In this document: positions 1 to 11,452 of the stretch, piece by piece
How the letters are laid out: the number at the start of each line of letters is the position of its first letter
How positions within the stretch are numbered: position 1 is the first letter of the stretch
Source: Siphonodentalium dalli
Lineage: Eukaryota > Mollusca > Scaphopoda > Gadilida > Siphonodentaliidae
Assembly (NCBI GenBank): GCA_032622095.1
Contig: CP136061.1
Location: 263,534,077-263,598,076 of the forward strand
DNA length: 64,000 nt
Direction of reading: 5' to 3'
Made by a program: the position numbers and the translations under genes
Notes under the pieces: model-generated
Told to the model about the DNA's origin: nothing
Database searches by the model: none
The model's input: only the letters and a program-made list of their open reading frames with translations

Positions 1-291
1 CAAAGTTGAGTATAACAAATTGAGAATGTTTGCCTCATATTACATTCTCGAGTGAATTTAGACAACGGTTTCAGACATCGAATTCACCAATATAATATGT
101 ATCAAAAGTGAGTTATTCTCATTTTGATGTGGAAAGTTAATTGAAAAGAGCAAGTAAATTAAATTAATATTTATTCTTGTACATGTATATACATGTATCC
201 ATTTTGAGCCTCTTCAGAGTGGATAACGCTATACAAATGTTTACTATAAATTTTTCTGACCTACATGTACCACTAACTAAATTCCTTAACC

Positions 292-476
292 ATGTGTTAC
301 GCCAGCTTTTGAAGTAATGACCACTTTTGAAGTAGTTCTCCACTTTTGAAGTAAAAAACGCCAGCTTTTGAAGTACCTCACCACTTTTGTAATAAAATCG
401 CCAGCTTTTGTAGTAAAGTGAGGTCTCCGCTTTTGAAGTAAAAAACGCCAGCTTTTGTAGTAAAACAAAATAGGTC
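292..476. repeat. Left arm of inverted repeat: CTTTTGAAGTA short-unit array
   Basis: About eight copies of the 11-mer CTTTTGAAGTA (variants CTTTTGTAGTA) spaced 15-30 bases apart, many preceded by GCCAG. The reverse complement of the whole array recurs at 2683-2885, so the two arrays face each other across about 2.2 kb. Both strands stay open over the array because the unit lacks stops in several frames; I do not regard those frames as genes. The short flank before the array (ttctgacctac...) is repeated at about 4497. Confidence 0.75.
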
Positions 477-483
477 TCCACAC

Positions 484-1075
484 CTGTAATCGACCATACG
501 AGTGTGATGTTTGAATAGCTTTCAGTCATACCAACAAGAAATCAGTCAATCGCCCATACACGTGTGACATGTACCAAAAAGCACTTAGTGAATCCGGTTG
601 CGTGACAAAAGAATACACACCGGTAATCGACCATACGAGTGTGACGTGGTTTGAATAGCCTCCAGTCCTACCAACACAAGATAAATCAGTCAATCGCTTT
701 TACACGTGTGACGTGTACAAAAAGGCACTTAGTGAGTCCGGTTCCGTGACAAAACAATCCACACTGGTAATCGACCACATGCATGTGATGTGGTTCGAAT
801 AGCCTTCAGTCATACCAACACAAGATAATTTACAGCGTCATCGCCCATACAACTGTGACGTGTTCCAAAAGGCATTAGTGGGTCCGTTTCCCTGCCTAAG
901 CTTATTAACACAGATAGGTGACCAATCATACGAGTATATACGATTGTTCCCAGTCAGCCTGACAACCCACATCATTGAATGCCCTTACAAGTGCGACCTT
1001 TGTCAGAAGAAGTTTGATGTGACATTGAGTGAGACAAGACGTTTTGTCAGTCCAGTAACATGACAACATATATAG
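484..1075 (+). pseudogene. Decayed C2H2 zinc-finger repeats
   Basis: Repeated modules of roughly 84 bases translate to worn zinc-finger units. The best is PYKCDLCQKKFDV near 983-1021, with both cysteines of a C2H2 finger but no proper histidine pair. Elsewhere the frame gives RPYTCDVYQKALSESG, where the second cysteine has become tyrosine. Stops and frame changes interrupt every run of more than about 60 codons. Mirror copies lie on the minus strand at 2215-2613. This looks like dead remains of a multi-finger gene or of a finger-bearing transposon; which one cannot be told here. Confidence 0.6.
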
Positions 1076-2214
1076 TTCATCGAAATTAGGTGATGTAGTA
1101 GTTCCAACGGAACATAGTTGGTATATTTGGCCTCACTTTTAATTGCATATTCATACCCTCGAAATTAGGTGATCCGCCGACGCTTTAGGGACAGCAGAAA
1201 ATGTTCGGGTTATTAGCTTCGTCTCTGGAAGGCGACATTAACAACAAATTTCGATCATTGAAATTATGTCACATAACCGAAGTATTAGAACTACGTCAAA
1301 CGTGGCCAGCTATAAAACACGGGGTCCAGTAATGTGTTGTGTGGAAACCATTGGGTTCACATATCCTCTGATGATTGAGTATATAAAATAACGGAGTCGA
1401 TGGCGTTATGTCGCTATACAGGGAAAGTTGAACTATCAAATCTCAATGTTCTTGACGCCAAAGGTTCAGTCTCCTTTCAAAATTTATTCAACACAATATA
1501 CGAATACAAATAATTTTATTGTCAATTTTCAGTCACAGCAATATATAATGAAACGCATAACAAAATTAAGAATGAATGGAACGATGTTGTTGATATAGTT
1601 AAATAATAATTAGTCAACTTTATCCTTAACCTCCCCTTGGACGCTATATTTCTTGAATAGTTATGTATAATATTGTATAGCTTGATCCCTTATCGCCTCT
1701 CATCTACATAAACAATTCTGCTATCTAAATCTTTTTTGTTTATTATGGTCAATAAATTAAATCAATATTCTATCATGAAGACAATATATGATGGTATACA
1801 TATTTACTATTGCTATGTTGCACCTATCAATTGGGGTCAGACTAAGTGGTGTACTATATACAGGGAAGGTTGAGGTGTCTCGTTGACTGATAACTTAACA
1901 TAAAAACAATGATAAATTATTTTGAGATATCTCAGAACACAACAAAACACGCATACCAAAACACAATATATGTAGGTACATATTCTAGTTGGTAGTCTAT
2001 ATTGTTAATGGTCACTGATCCGAAATATTGCATGCACTTATATTTCAGCAATTAGTTTAAATCTTGAAGTGTGTAGTTTATAAAGAAAGTCTTATAATTT
2101 TAGTAATATACCAGATCTCTAAATCTACCAGCCATGCAAATTCGTCCACTGATTCACGTTTACTGAAGCCAAAATATAATAAATCAAGTTCACAGTTCAC
2201 CCAGAAACATCCCT
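1076..2214. other. Loop between inverted zinc-finger arms; no gene seen
   Basis: AT-rich sequence with no coding signal. A short motif, tayacagggaargttga, occurs near 1415 and 1858, and the phrase cgaaattaggtga near 1080 and 1158, so some local duplication is present. Nothing else stands out. Confidence 0.5.
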
Positions 2215-2613
2215 CAAGCCTTTTGGTACACGTCACACGTGTATGGACGATTGACTGTGTGATTTGTCTTGTGATAGTTTAACTGAAAGCTATTCAAACC
2301 ACGTTACACTCGTATGGTCGATTACCGGTGTAGATTCTTTTGTCACCGAACGGACTCGTTAAGTACCTTTTGGTACACGTCACACGTGTATGGACGATTG
2401 ACTGTGTGATAGTTTAACTGAAAGCTATTCAAACCACGTCACACTCGTATGGTCGATTACCGGTGTGTATTCTTTTGTCACGCAACCAGACTCACTAAGT
2501 GCCTTTTGGTACACGTCACACGTGTATGGGCGATTGACTGTGTGATTTCTCTTGTGTTGGTATGCCTGAAAGCTATTCAAACCACACCACACTCGTATGG
2601 GCGATAGCGACAA
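2215..2613 (-). pseudogene. Decayed C2H2 zinc-finger repeats, mirror copy
   Basis: Minus-strand translation contains NHTVNRPYTCDVYQKALSESG followed by YTPVIDHTSVTWFE, the same degraded finger modules as at 484-830 but in opposite orientation. At least three copies of the acgtcacacgtgtatgg module occur. Stops and missing ligands make a working protein unlikely. With the array at 2683-2885 it forms the right arm of a palindrome-like structure. Confidence 0.6.
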
Positions 2614-2659
2614 TGTATTATCGGGTTGACTTTGTCATGAAAATCGTTCAGCGCCCGTC

Positions 2660-2885
2660 AAAATGTATTGAGTCAGTTTACTTCAAAAGCTGTAATTTTG
2701 TTATTACAAAAGTGGAGACCTACAAAAGCTGGCGTGTTTTACTTCAAAAGCGGAGACCTCACTTTACTACACAAGCTGGCGATTTTATTACAAAAGTTGT
2801 GAGGTACTTCAAAAGCTGGCGTTTTTTACTTCAAAAGTGGAGACCTACTTCCAAAAGTGGTCAGTTACTTCAAAAGCTGTCGTAA
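2660..2885. repeat. Right arm of inverted repeat: TACTTCAAAAG array
   Basis: Reverse-complement counterpart of 292-476, with the same order of units (acttcaaaagctggcg, acaaaagtggagacc). Immediately after it begins a segment (ccatgacaacaaaaagc) that is duplicated at about 4535. Confidence 0.75.
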
Positions 2886-3094
2886 CAACCATGACAACAA
2901 AAAGCAATTATTAATAGGTTCAATTAGATTATCAAAGAAAGAATATACGCCACTGAAGTATTCCAGTCAATCCCCCTTGCAGGTAGATGTTATATGTTAT
3001 GCACATCAATTTGAAAGCATGCGATATTTTAAAGGAGACAAGTTTTGTAATACAGCCTTACGGTTTTGACATACAAATATTGTTAGTAAAATGC
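2886..3094. repeat. Local segmental duplication, copy 1
   Basis: The stretch from ccatgacaacaaaaagcaat to acagcctta closely matches 4533-4705. Copy 1 also continues after the MITE at 3099-3690 (3695-3960 matches 4708-4950). A third partial copy near 5001-5055 matches the sequence on either side of the MITE. Confidence 0.7.
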
Positions 3095-3098
3095 TTAA

Positions 3099-3690
3099 AG
3101 GGGTACTGTACGCCATTTTCAATAAATTCCCGGTGATAACAACGATCTATTATCGATACTATATAGAAATATAAGTAATTTGAGTCGAAGATGTATTCTG
3201 TAAACGCTCAGGTTAATAGGCTATCTTAAAATTTAATAATTTAAAAGTTAATAATTTAATATAAATTGATTTTATGGCTCCAGCCATAAAATGGCGTCTC
3301 TTAAAATTGGAATTTCCGTGTACAAAACGTAATCAAATTATAATTGAGGGATACTGGATTAATAAAACAATTGCACACACGATCGTTTGAAACATTATGC
3401 TTATACGGGGAGAAAACCCAAGCCACTCATTGACTAGTGACCATACACTAACTTAAATGAGTATATGGGACTGCTAAGCATATAATATAATGTTTATTTG
3501 ATTCATTTGGTTGAAAACTGTACAAAAATTACTCGACAACGACAATTTGTATTTTTGCATTCCGGTAAATTTGCCATCCGTAACAATACTTCGTACTCAA
3601 CAGACTTTCAAAAAATGGAAAAGTTGTTACCTTATTCTCCGACTCGGGGATTATAGAAACCAACAACAACATCTTGGGTACAGTACCCCT
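3099..3690. mobile_element. 592-bp TTAA-target MITE
   Basis: Perfect 13-bp terminal inverted repeats AGGGGTACTGTAC (3099-3111) and GTACAGTACCCCT (3678-3690) are flanked by TTAA at 3095-3098 and 3691-3694. TTAA duplication is the mark of piggyBac-type transposition. There is no transposase, so it is non-autonomous. A paralogous unoccupied site with one TTAA is at 5023-5026, in matching flanks (aaatattgt...taaaatccTTAAattttccatt). Confidence 0.8.
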
Positions 3691-3922
3691 TTAAATGTTC
3701 CATTTTGTGTTGTTAAATCTATGTACAAGTATCATGGTTCGGATATATCGATATTCCGGAAGATTCGTCCATATAGTTTAACGACCTTGATCAACGCATC
3801 TTGCATATTGATCGGACAGTCCTTTATTGATGCAGTAGCGCATTGTAAAATGATAAGTGCCGGAACGAATTGTAAAAACAGTTTTAAAAAATACAGCTTT
3901 ACGGTTGTGACATAGCCAGTAA

Positions 3923-5557
3923 TTGGGTACCGTTACAGTATTCTCGACGCTACCTGGTATGACCGAGACCCCGATAAAAAATCATTCAATCACGCCATTA
4001 CAATCGTGCGATAAAACTGACAACCGGAATACAAACATGCATTATTATTGTTATGTATATTATCTCGTACCAAGCGTGGGCCCATATGCTTGTGACATAC
4101 ACAACGAAAATAGTCTTAATTTGTTACTGGCACTTAGTTCAATCGTGGCAAGTTCTTAATTTCACAATAAGTTTATTGTTAACCTCCATTTAGGAGAGCA
4201 TATATACAGATGACAAATATATACATGTTATATAAATATGTATGCAAATGTTATACTAATCACACTATTAATGATACAGTGTTATGTCATGTCACACGCA
4301 TGCGGCCATGTTCTGGCATTTGTATGTGTTAGTGAGGTCGGTGATAATCTAGAGGATTTAGAAATGGGAAGGCATACACAGAGGTGTCCGAATATCAGTT
4401 GCCATTTTAAAACCTGATTAGCAATATTACATGCGTGTGATCGAGCGAAATAAAATTTCCAAATAAACTATTTACTGGACATCAAAGTTCAGTATTTCTG
4501 ACCTACACGTACCACTATCTAAAATTCCTGAACCATGACAACAAAAAGCAATTATTAATAGGTTCAATTAGATTATCAAAGAAAAAACATACGCCACTGA
4601 AGGATTCCAGTCAATCCCCCTTCCAGGTAGATGTTATATGTTATGCATAGCAATTTGAAAGCATGCGATATTTTAAAGGAAACAAGTTTTGTAACACAGC
4701 CTTACTACCATTTTCTGTTGTTAAATCTATGTATCATGGTTGCATGGATATATCGATATTCCGGAAGATTCGTCCATATAGTTTAACGACCTTGATCAAC
4801 GCAATGAACGCATATTGCATATAGATCTGACAGTCCTTTATTGAGGCAGTAGCGCAGTGTAAAACAAGTTTTAAAATATACAGCCTTACGGTTGTGGCAT
4901 AGCCAGTAAATGGGTACCGTTACAGTATTCTCGACGCTACCTGACATGCCCGAGTATTTGGTGTCGATTAAATTTTGTGAGATATGACAATTATCCCAAG
5001 AAATATTGTCACTATAAAATCCTTAAATTTTCCATTCGTGTGGTTAAATCTATGAGTTTCCAACTTGAAATTTCCCGCTTCCATTGAACCACTCACATTT
5101 CTGTCATGGATGTAGAGGGAATCATATAGCATAATTATATCAGTTCAGTGTGAGATAAACACAGAACCGCATATGTGTGTTACCTGTCAAGTGGGAAATG
5201 ACATAGTCGTGATATGGCCTAGCGGCTGAAACGACGTTAAACCCTCAATCAAACAAAGTTACCTGTCAATAGGTTATGAGATGCATGCGATTTTGTGTAT
5301 AATTATCTTTCGTACCAAGCGTGCGGTATTGATATAGTGGCAGGTGCGTCCGTATGCTTGCGACATGCAATGTGATAACAGTCCACAAATCTGTTAATTG
5401 CTCCTATTAATTCATGGCTATTTCTTAATTTCACAGTGCGTTTCAGAGTTGTTGATATTCCCGGAAGTTTGTCCGTATGCATGCTTGCTACATGTAACAG
5501 AGTGTTACACCAAATACACGTAACAGGGGTACGCGCCGTTCTGCTAAGTACGCTCAC
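3923..5557. other. Duplicated AT-rich tract with faint zinc-finger traces
   Basis: Holds the second copy of the local duplication (4497-4950) and phrases such as GPYACDIHNEN (plus strand, about 4080) and cgtccgtatgcttgcgacatg (about 5345) that look like the RPYxCDxC core of worn zinc fingers. No frame is long enough to call a gene. Confidence 0.35.
5140..5268 (+). mobile_element. SINE-like 3' end
   Basis: The stretch ending in gatatggcctagcggctgaa then cgacgttaaaccctcaatc resembles the conserved tail of SINE families widespread in molluscs, which end in GTTAAACACCAATCAATC-like repeats. I see no clear RNA polymerase III A and B boxes, so the 5' part is probably missing or diverged. Recognition is by memory of the tail, not by alignment. 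Confidence 0.4.
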
Positions 5558-5665
5558 CCAACTACTCTTGTGGATCTAAATAAGGATACATGTATGCTTC
5601 TATGTCCACCCTGTACTCTTATACTTGTATGCTTAATTATGTTTTTAATTTGCTGCCCTATATAG

Positions 5666-6209
5666 CAGGGGGGGGGAATTATTCCGGCACGTATGCCGGG
5701 GTGGGTGGGTGGTCAAAGCCACCAACAAGCAATTTTTTCCGCAACTAAAAAAAATTTCCTGCTTGTTTTTTTTAGTGTTTTGGCAATGGGTTGGGCTTCA
5801 AAACCACTTTGAATGAGAGAAATAATGTAATTCTAACTGGTAAACTGACTGCAGGCAGTTATCGTGTTGTATTTTGTTGCAAATTTTGAAATCCAAGATG
5901 GCCGCTGGCAGCCATGTTTTTTTGGCCGAATGACCTCAAAATGACTCATTCCTATTAACATGTCCATGTTAACATCCATGATAAATAGTATGCACAGAAA
6001 TCCATATACAGCTGTTTACAGTGAATTTCCCCCCCGCAAATCTCTGTTTTAGTGTTAAAAGGGGCGGGGTGGGTGTCAAAAAATGGTCGGAAAAAAACTG
6101 CCGAAAACGGAAAAAAAATTGGCGGTGGGGGTGGGTGGGTACAAAAAATGATCGAAAGGGAAAAAATGCCATACGTGCCGGAAATATTTTTCCGACCACA
6201 CCCCCCCTG
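5666..6209. mobile_element. 544-bp hAT-like MITE
   Basis: Ends are CAGGGGGGG... and ...CCCCCCCTG, with a further inverted block TTCCGGCACGTATG near 5682 and CATACGTGCCGGAA near 6170. A 7-bp direct repeat TATATAG flanks it at 5659-5665 and 6210-6216. CAG...CTG ends with a 7-8 bp target duplication fit hAT elements. It is non-coding inside, with G/A-rich tracts; the two opposing frames over 5969-6245 are artefacts of those tracts. Confidence 0.7.
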
Positions 6210-6800
6210 TATATAGTGTGTATTTGTGTCCGTATGTTTATTTAAACTGTGGGATTGTCAGGCAGACTATATATACTAAGGCCAATCAGAATGGATTATT
6301 TACTCAGATCAAGAAATGATGTTGCTGTTTGGTAAAACCTATTTTCGACAAAACATTTCTGAATTTGGGATATTTATATGATTGACATAATAGAGCTTTC
6401 CAGGCTGACTTTATGCTATGTTGGGAATTGCTACCGTGTCGCCCCGTATACTCGTATCGACATTGGCAGAATTATCCACCCTGTACTCTTATTCCGCACT
6501 GCATGTATGCTTATTTAGACCCCGCGAGGGTACCTCCAATTTATGCACAGAAGCATTGGCAGCTCAGATTTGAATCATGCGCTGAAAGTGCTGGGATAAA
6601 TTGATATTCCGTGACTATATGTACGATTACGAATATATCAATCCAAGTTGTAACATGGTATTTTAGTTTGATGACACAGACATTTCTCCGAGTGATCTAG
6701 CACATGTAGTACCCTGAACCTAACATCCTATAATTATTGTAATATTGAACTTAATGATCAACTTGGTGGTTGCTCCATTACGTGTCACGTACGATCATAT
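6210..6800. other. No gene seen
   Basis: AT-rich. A short phrase, ccaccctgtactctta, near 6476 echoes one near 5605, suggesting a small local duplication. I see no coding or RNA signal. Confidence 0.5.
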
Positions 6801-6804
6801 TATA

Positions 6805-6862
6805 CGAAGTTTGAGCTCAATCTGTACACGCGTTTTGGATTCCATGAAGTACCCACGTATAT

Positions 6863-6912
<50 letters not shown>

Positions 6913-6936
6913 GGAAGTCTCAAATTATATAGTAGA
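6805..6936. repeat. Dispersed repeat with (TA)n core
   Basis: The block gaagtttgagctcaatctgt ... cacacac(ta)n ... ggaagtctcaaattatatag is repeated, without the long TA run, at about 8148-8225. The TA microsatellite occupies about 6871-6911. Confidence 0.75.
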
Positions 6937-7440
6937 CTAGCAGGTTAGCCCGCCACCGGCGGCTTGTCCGAAACATGACATTTTTATATATATTTTATAA
7001 ATTTTTAGCTCCACGCGTTTCAATAAGAAAAATTTGTACCCGGTAGCTCCACCAGTTTCCGAGACCTGGTCTGCGCATGAAAATTTGTAGCCGACGCAAG
7101 ATACATTCACATGCCAAATTTCAAGTCGATAGCTTCACCCGTTTCCGAGATCTCGTCTGCGCATGCGCTGCACGGGCGTCGCACGGGCTCGGCGACCCGA
7201 TAAAATTTGTACCCGGCGCAAGATACATTCACATAGCAAATTTCAAGTCGATAGCTCCACCCGTTTCCGAGAACTCGTCTGCGCATGCGCTGCACGGACG
7301 TCGCACGGGCTCGGCAATACGACAGCGACGACCACCTGGTCAAACTACACTCACGTACCAAGTTTCGTCCCGATCGGTCGAGGTGTTGGTATCTGATGCA
7401 AAAGACGAAATTGTGAGTGTTGGTCAATAGTCCCCGCCGT
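6937..7440 (+). repeat. Modular repeat with about 120-bp units (ACTAGC-start type)
   Basis: Begins actagcaggttagcccgcc after a TA run and holds two to three units of the theme caaatttcaagtcgatagct, ccgtttccgagaactcgtctg, cgcatgcgctgcacg, finishing with agtttcgtcccgatcggtcg. A related copy lies in reverse orientation at 15700-15985. CpG density is far above the surroundings. Open frames here are by-products of the units. Confidence 0.65.
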
Positions 7441-8669
7441 GAACCTCATCGTCGCAAAGAGCGGACAGTCAATTAACCCCGTTGTGAACCTCAATCACCA
7501 ACGCGACGTAAACATGTGTTGCGTTCTAAAAATAGGAAAGCCCTTTCTCTCTGCATAATTCTGCAGATGCTAATAACGTTGCTCCCCGTATCCCCGTAGG
7601 TAGCAATATCGTTGTTGTTGATATTTACGGCTTGGGGGCTATTTTCTTATTTAGCAAGTTTGAGCTCAATCGGTTAGAGTCTATAAAGGACACACTCATA
7701 TATATGACACTTCCCGTGGGTAGCAAGTTTGAGCTCAATCGGCATTCCCTGGAATTTCCCGTAGATTGACAGATTCCAGTAGCTTTATAACGGTATATCT
7801 GGGGTGAAATCTGATGCTATATTCGTGATTATCTGGGATGATTTCGGTATATATCTATATACTGTAAAAACAAAGCGCGCCATCCGTGCTCGCAGGGTTG
7901 GTCAGAAACAAATGTTTTTTTAATTTAATGTATGTTCCGTATATCTCTCTGCAGATGCAAATAACGTTGAATGGGAAACAGACGCTCTTTATAGAGATGC
8001 GTCAAAAACAAACGCTCATTAAATAATCACTTGATTAACCCACGCCGTGCCTTTGCGGTGATTTGAGATTGGAGAACGGGTGCTCTGAGCTTCTCTAAAC
8101 CGCGACCACGGTCGTGTCGGTGGGATTTGACACTTACATAGGAAGTTTGAGCTCAATCTGTACACGCGTTTTGGATTCTATGAAGTACACACACACATAT
8201 ATACGAAGTCTCAAAATATATAGTATAGATAACTGTATTACTGTTTGACATAGTCAATGAGAAGACATTCATTATGTAGGCCTATTAAAATTATATAGCG
8301 AACAGTCCAGGCGTGCAAATTTGAGGCAAATTACCGTTCAGTTCGCATGCGGTTACCTACATGTAGAATAAAAATACCGCAAACGAAAAACAGATTGCAC
8401 CAATGGTTTCTTTACATGTACTGATGTTGGTCTCGATATCACAGATTCTTAATTATTACTTAATCAAGTCCCAAAATTAGATACTCAAAATTATAAACTT
8501 TCAATGAGTTGCCCATTAGCAGTTAATGGTAATAGTGATTATAACAGTTTGAGTAACAATTCTGGTAACATATGGGTTAGCTAACCTGGAACACTGGGTG
8601 ACATTGGTGTGAATTCTCGCAAAATGTCTCTGTCTGATGTTGTCGCAATATTAATTTGCCACTAATTTT
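7441..8669. other. Repeat-rich tract, no gene
   Basis: Contains further copies of agtttgagctcaatcgg (about 7657 and 7725), a second copy of the 6805 repeat at 8148-8225, and otherwise AT-rich sequence. No coding frame is credible. Confidence 0.5.
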
Positions 8670-9560
8670 TATACGCCCTTTTGAAAAAAAGGCCGTATTA
8701 TAGTATTGGTCTGTCCGTCCGGGCGTCCGTCCGTTAACCTGTTGTCCGGATGATAACTTTAGTTAGAGTGAACCAAAATTAGTAAAATTTGGTATGTGGG
8801 TTTATTAGCCGAAAAGTAAGTTCAAGTTCGAATTTGGGTTCCGCCCGCCAATTTTCACCGGAGTTATGCCCCTTATTTAACGTTTTTTGACTTAGAAAAT
8901 CCTTGAAATTTGTTGTCCGGTTGATAACTTTAGTATAGTTTATCGGAATGAATCCGACACAGGTCAAGTTCGAACTTGGGTTCTGTCCGACCATTTTTGG
9001 CAGAGTTATGCCCCTTTTTCGACTCAGAAAATTCAGTTTTTTTTATGTTTTTTGGTTTCCGGATGATAACTCGATTTTGGAATGTTTATACGCAAAACCC
9101 GTGGATTACATATATCGAAATACAGCTCAAGTCCGAATTTCGTTTTAATCCGATAATTTTTGCGGGAGTTATGGCCCCTTTTTTGACGTAATTTGACTTA
9201 GAAAATCCCTGAAATTTGTTGTCCGGATGATAACTTTAGTTAGAGTAAACCGATTTCAATCAAATTTGGTATGTGGGTTTATTAGGAGAAAAGACAGCTC
9301 AAGTTCGAATTTGGGTTCCGTCCGCCAATGTTCACCAGAGTTATGCCCCTTATTTGACGTAATTTGACTTAGAAAATCCCTGAAATTTGTTGTCCGCATG
9401 ATAATTTTACTAGAGCTTATCGGATTCAATGATAATTTGGTATATTACTTTCTCCCACCAAAACACAGGTCAAGTTCAAATTTGAGTTCCGCCCGCCAAT
9501 TTTTATCAGAGTTATGCCCCTTTTTTTATCAGTTTCCGCCGACCCAAGAGAGGGCGTATA
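8670..9560 (-). mobile_element. Hairpin-ended modular repeat, family 1
   Basis: Outer inverted ends TATACGCCCT (8670-8679) and AGGGCGTATA (9551-9560). At the left end a hairpin forms between ATACGCCC and GGCCGTAT across a T/A loop, followed by a gtccgtccg tract. The body holds about five loosely repeated units carrying ttgtccggatgataacttta, aatttggtatgtgggttta and gagttatgcccctt. In minus orientation it starts aaacaagagcta, like the elements at 10021 and 10833. No protein is encoded. Confidence 0.6.
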
Positions 9561-9947
9561 TTGCACGCACAGCGTAGCTCTTGTTTTAATTGGTCCCAGA
9601 TTTTACAATTAACGACAATCTTCTGCTGACTGCAGGATAGTATAACTATGTTATTAGTTACAACTAACATCATGTCTTCATGATACATGTATTTATTTCA
9701 ATAAATTCGTTAGCAACGACATTTCTATCAGAACTGGTTTATCATCAATAAAAATGTCATTCGGTTTGGTTGGCGATTATCGCAATACGCCAGGAGAACA
9801 TCGCGTGCGTAACGTAACTATCACAAGTATAACATACTCTGGGGATAACTTATTGGTGATTTCATGCATAAGATATTCTAAACATAACATCTTTAATTTG
9901 TTTTATTTTATTTATTTTTATGAAAATGAATAAATGGGGTGATAAAT

Positions 9948-9974
9948 TTATATATATATATATATATATATAGC

Positions 9975-10003
<29 letters not shown>
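9948..10003. repeat. (AT)n microsatellite
   Basis: Nearly pure alternating AT with one interruption (tagcta), directly before the family-2 element. Confidence 0.95.
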
Positions 10004-10005
<2 letters not shown>

Positions 10006-10020
10006 CGACAACTAAATTAA

Positions 10021-10606
10021 AACAAGAGGTGTGCACTCGAGTGCTAGCATACCCCCACCGTGGAAAATTCAACCCGCATTATCCGTAAACTCAACCAAAA
10101 TGATTTTTAAGTTTAAAGAAAAATTTGGACTAATAATATCGATATGGTGTCATAAGAAGCTTGTACAGAAAAAATTATTCAAATCGGTTCATATTTGTTA
10201 AAAGTTATTAAGTCAGACAGAATTTTCTAAGTCAAAATAAGTCGAAAATGAGGTGTAATATTACGAAAAACAGTCTGAGCCAATCCCTAGCCGCATCATG
10301 TAGAGAGGGTATTGTGAGAAGCATGTATACCAAAAATTATTGAAATCGGTTCATATTTGTTAAAGTTATTAAGTCGGAAAGAATTTTCTAAGTCAAAATA
10401 AGTCGGACCGAACCGCAATTAGCGTCATTAGGAGAGACCGTCCTAAGGAGATTGCATACCAAAAATTAATGAAATCGGTTCATAGTTGTTCGAGTTATGA
10501 GGTCGGACGGACGGACGGACAAACGGACGGAGAAAGCGTGACGGACGGACGGACGGACGCAGTCAATCCAGTATACCCCCCATTTTCTTCGAAAGTGGGG
10601 GTATAA
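10021..10606 (+). mobile_element. Hairpin-ended modular repeat, family 2
   Basis: Starts aacaagaggtgtg, then the palindrome GCACTCGAGTGC, then ATACCCCCAC (10049-10058). The body has about three units with ttgttaaagttattaagtcg and gaattttctaagtcaaaat. A cggacggacgg tract follows near 10505 and the end is a hairpin TATACCCCC ... GTGGGGGTATA (10571-10604). No open frame of note. Confidence 0.65.
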
Positions 10607-10832
10607 TTAGCCATTTTCCCGTAAAACTTAGGCCAGGCACTGGAGGTACAAAAAATTATATCTGAGTAACAATGTCGGGGTGTTCCCCTTCGTATTTAGG
10701 TAATCGGCAACCATTTGGTTTGAATACTCAAAAATTAGGACTCTCTGCTTGCCTACTAAATGAGCTAGGTAGCAATGATCGGACACTTGTGGAATCATTA
10801 TCGTTAAATAGTAAACTGCATGACCAAACTTA

Positions 10833-11452
10833 AACTAGAGGTGTGACTGTCCCAATGGGACTACGGATACCCCCCCCCCCCTGTTTTTAAAATACTAAGA
10901 TGTTTCACATGTCAGTAAACATTTAGTTAAAATAATAAAATAACAGTTCCCATTGCAGGTGTACAACCATAACCCTAATCTTAAACCTATTGACCGAAAA
11001 ATGTAGAAATAAAAGCTTGGACAAAATTATGTATGTTGCGAAAAAATTTCTAAGTCGAAAAATGGGAATAACTCCACCAAAAAATGTCGGATAGACGTCA
11101 TAATCGCAGGTGCACAAGTTCCCATGGTACTAAATATCTGTGCCACGTTTAAAAAAAATTGACCTGAAAAATGTAGGAATAAAAGCTCGGACAAAAGTAT
11201 ACATTTTGCGAAAATTTTCTAAGTCGAAAAAGGGGGGATAACTCCACGAAAAAAAGTCCGACAGACGTCATAATCGCAGGTGCACAGGTTCCCATGGTGG
11301 TTGATGTCTGTGCCAAGTTTCACGACAATTGATCAAAAACGACTGAGAAAAACTCCGGATAAATTTGTGTCCACGGACGGACGACAGACGACAGACGGGC
11401 GGACAAGCTGACTCCAGTATACACCCCCTAACTTCGTTGCGGGGGGTATAAA
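10833..11452 (+). mobile_element. Hairpin-ended modular repeat, family 3
   Basis: Starts aaactagaggtgtg, then a palindrome TCCCAATGGGA, then GATACCCCCC. Units of about 180 bp repeat ctaagtcgaaaa, aactccac, gtcataatcgcaggtgcac and gttcccatgg. Ends with cggacggacgacagacg and a hairpin TATACACCCCC ... GGGGGGTATA at 11417-11450. Same plan as families 1 and 2 with different body sequence. Confidence 0.65.

Noticed and set aside
164-529. 121-codon minus-strand frame
   Set aside because: Made of the CTTTTGAAGTA array;the mirror array at 2562-2885 gives the same kind of frame on the other strand.
3511-3915. 134-codon plus-strand frame
   Set aside because: Runs from inside the TTAA MITE into the flank, so it was created by the insertion.
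7077-7430. 117-codon plus-strand and 106-codon minus-strand frames
   Set aside because: CpG-rich repeat units with open frames on both strands; a reverse copy at 15700-15985 is not open.
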